In this document: piece after piece, positions 22,561-23,669 of the stretch
How positions within the stretch are numbered: position 1 is the stretch's first letter
How the letters are laid out: each line of letters begins with the position of its first letter
From: Hungatella sp. UBA3048
GTDB taxonomy: Bacteria; Bacillota; Clostridia; Lachnospirales; Lachnospiraceae
Assembly (NCBI GenBank): GCA_002367105.1
Contig: DFCS01000049.1
Location: forward strand, 180,072 to 203,740
Direction: 5' to 3'
Length of the DNA stretch: 23,669 bases
Notes under the pieces: model-generated
Told to the model about the DNA's origin: nothing
The model's database searches: none
What the model saw: the letters and a program-made list of their open reading frames with translations, nothing else
Program-made: the position numbers and the translations under genes

Positions 22561-23658
22561 ATGTATTACAAACAGTATGGAAACACCGATATGAAAGTCT
22601 CCGCCATCGGCATGGGCTGTATGCGGTATGACTCCGATGATGTCAAATCAGGTAATCTTGAAAAATGCGCGGAAGTTGCGCTGTATGCCCATGAAAAAGG
22701 CATCAACTACTTTGATTCTGCTCCTTTTTACTGTGACGATAAGAGCGAGAGCATCACAGGTATTGCCTTATCACAGCTGCCCAGAGACAGCTACTATATT
22801 TCTTCAAAGACCAACTTAGGCACCGTAGGCGGCAGCTACACAGAAGCAGATTTCCGAAGGAGACTGGAAACCACATTAAGCCGGTTAAAGGTGGATTATC
22901 TTGATTTTTATCATCTGTGGTGCGTATTGAATCTGGATTCTTTTTCCAATCAGGTGGAAATCCTTTATTCATTCTTTGAGAAAGCAAAATCAGAAGGACT
23001 GATCCGCAATATCGTGTTTTCATCCCATATGCAGGGCAACGAGCTCGAAACTGCTGTAGCTTCCAATCTATTTAAGGGAATGCTCATTGGATACAATGCA
23101 CTCAACTACCGTTTCCGCCAGACCGGCATTAAAGCCGCCTATGACAATGGTATGGGCGTCGTAGTCATGAATCCCTTAGGAGGCGGTCTTATACCGGGAA
23201 ATCCAGATACATTCCGCTATCTGACAGAAGGAACGGACTTAAGCGTGGCACAGGCAGCCTTAAACTTTGTGGCATCCCACAAAGAGATTACAATCACTCT
23301 CGCTGGCTGCACCACAAAAGAACATGTCGATGATGCCGTGAAAGCCGTGGAAAACTTAACCGAGCGTCCCGCAGCTGAAATCTATGAAGAATATGAAAAT
23401 AAGGGCATGATCAGCAACGACCTCTGCACCGGCTGCGCTTACTGCAAGCATTGTCCAAAAGATATCGATATCCCCAAATTCATGGATGCCTACAACATGA
23501 AGCTGCTGGGAAATGATATGTATGAACGCCTGAAAGGCCACTGGCAGATATCAAAAGACTCTGCCGGAGACTGTATCAAATGCGGCAAATGTGAGAAGCT
23601 GTGCACACAGCATCTGCCCATAATAAATAGACTTGCTGAGATAGCAGGAATCGAGTAG
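22561..23658 (+). CDS. Aldo/keto reductase with C-terminal two-cluster ferredoxin domain
   Basis: This 365-aa cytoplasmic oxidoreductase has the AKR barrel from about residue 1 to 270. Its catalytic tetrad is Asp52 and Tyr57 in NYFDSAPFY, Lys83 in ISSKTN and His118 in DFYHLW. The C-terminal region has two groups of four cysteines: Cys289, 292, 295 and 298 (CTGCAYCKHC), and Cys338, 341, 344 and 348 (CIKCGKCEKLC). These are expected to hold iron-sulfur clusters. Such fusions are common in anaerobic clostridia, and they may pass electrons between the sugar substrate and a ferredoxin. GGAGG precedes the ATG. It lies 33 bases after the epimerase gene. The substrate is not known. Confidence 0.93.
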   Translation: MYYKQYGNTDMKVSAIGMGCMRYDSDDVKSGNLEKCAEVALYAHEKGINYFDSAPFYCDDKSESITGIALSQLPRDSYYISSKTNLGTVGGSYTEADFRRRLETTLSRLKVDYLDFYHLWCVLNLDSFSNQVEILYSFFEKAKSEGLIRNIVFSSHMQGNELETAVASNLFKGMLIGYNALNYRFRQTGIKAAYDNGMGVVVMNPLGGGLIPGNPDTFRYLTEGTDLSVAQAALNFVASHKEITITLAGCTTKEHVDDAVKAVENLTERPAAEIYEEYENKGMISNDLCTGCAYCKHCPKDIDIPKFMDAYNMKLLGNDMYERLKGHWQISKDSAGDCIKCGKCEKLCTQHLPIINRLAEIAGIE

Positions 23659-23661
23659 GAG
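23657..23661 (+). promoter_or_regulatory. Ribosome-site-like AGGAG at the window edge
   Basis: AGGAG overlaps the stop codon of the aldo/keto reductase gene and is followed by ACATTTC at the end of the window. A further gene of the same operon probably starts a few bases beyond the edge. Confidence 0.4.
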
Positions 23662-23669
23662 AACATTTC

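Overview
The window looks like chromosome of a spore-forming member of the Clostridia, most likely a Lachnospiraceae/Lacrimispora-type organism. This rests on the complete spoIIA-spoVA sporulation block, strong AGGAGG-type ribosome sites, moderate GC, and companion families common in that group (DUF1836, a YerC/TrpR-type repressor, a folC-TPR operon). The taxonomic call is inference from gene content.

Left part (1-4860, all minus strand): read in the direction of transcription this is spoIIAA-spoIIAB-sigF, then a 53-aa membrane protein, then spoVAA-spoVAB-spoVAC-spoVAD-spoVAE. SpoIIAA, SpoIIAB and SigF are the forespore switch (anti-anti-sigma, anti-sigma kinase, sigma-F). The spoVA genes encode the channel that moves dipicolinic acid in sporulation and germination. 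A near-perfect sigma-G promoter overlaps the sigF stop codon. It splits the block into an early spoIIA unit and a late forespore spoVA unit whose first gene is the small membrane protein.

Middle part (4860-12040): folC, a 46-aa acidic protein and a membrane-anchored TPR protein form a minus-strand operon with its own promoter and terminator. ridA is a single-gene unit. A DUF1836 regulator with a long structured leader faces a YerC/TrpR-type repressor, with a shared bidirectional terminator between them. A Cof-type HAD phosphatase, a tiny 43-aa lipoprotein and an orphan NMT1/SsuA-type solute-binding lipoprotein follow.

Right part (12040-23669): this is a xylan-side-chain utilisation locus around a divergent promoter region (20504-20776). 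The minus-strand operon encodes a Gfo/Idh/MocA oxidoreductase, a GH67 alpha-glucuronidase with all catalytic residues, a sugar-binding lipoprotein, two MalF/MalG-type permeases and an SGNH (SASA, CE20-like) acetylesterase. The plus-strand operon encodes an AraC-type regulator, an NAD-dependent epimerase/dehydratase and an aldo/keto reductase with a two-cluster ferredoxin-like tail. The simplest reading is import of acetylated (methyl)glucuronoxylo-oligosaccharides, intracellular removal of acetyl and (4-O-methyl)glucuronosyl groups, and redox processing of the released sugar acid. No transporter ATPase, xylanase or xylosidase is in the window, so these must be encoded elsewhere. Palindromic operator candidates sit at the transcription start and in the leader of the minus-strand operon.

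Three probable small genes (53, 46 and 43 aa) with good ribosome sites are annotated here. No IS element, CRISPR array, tRNA or rRNA was recognised.
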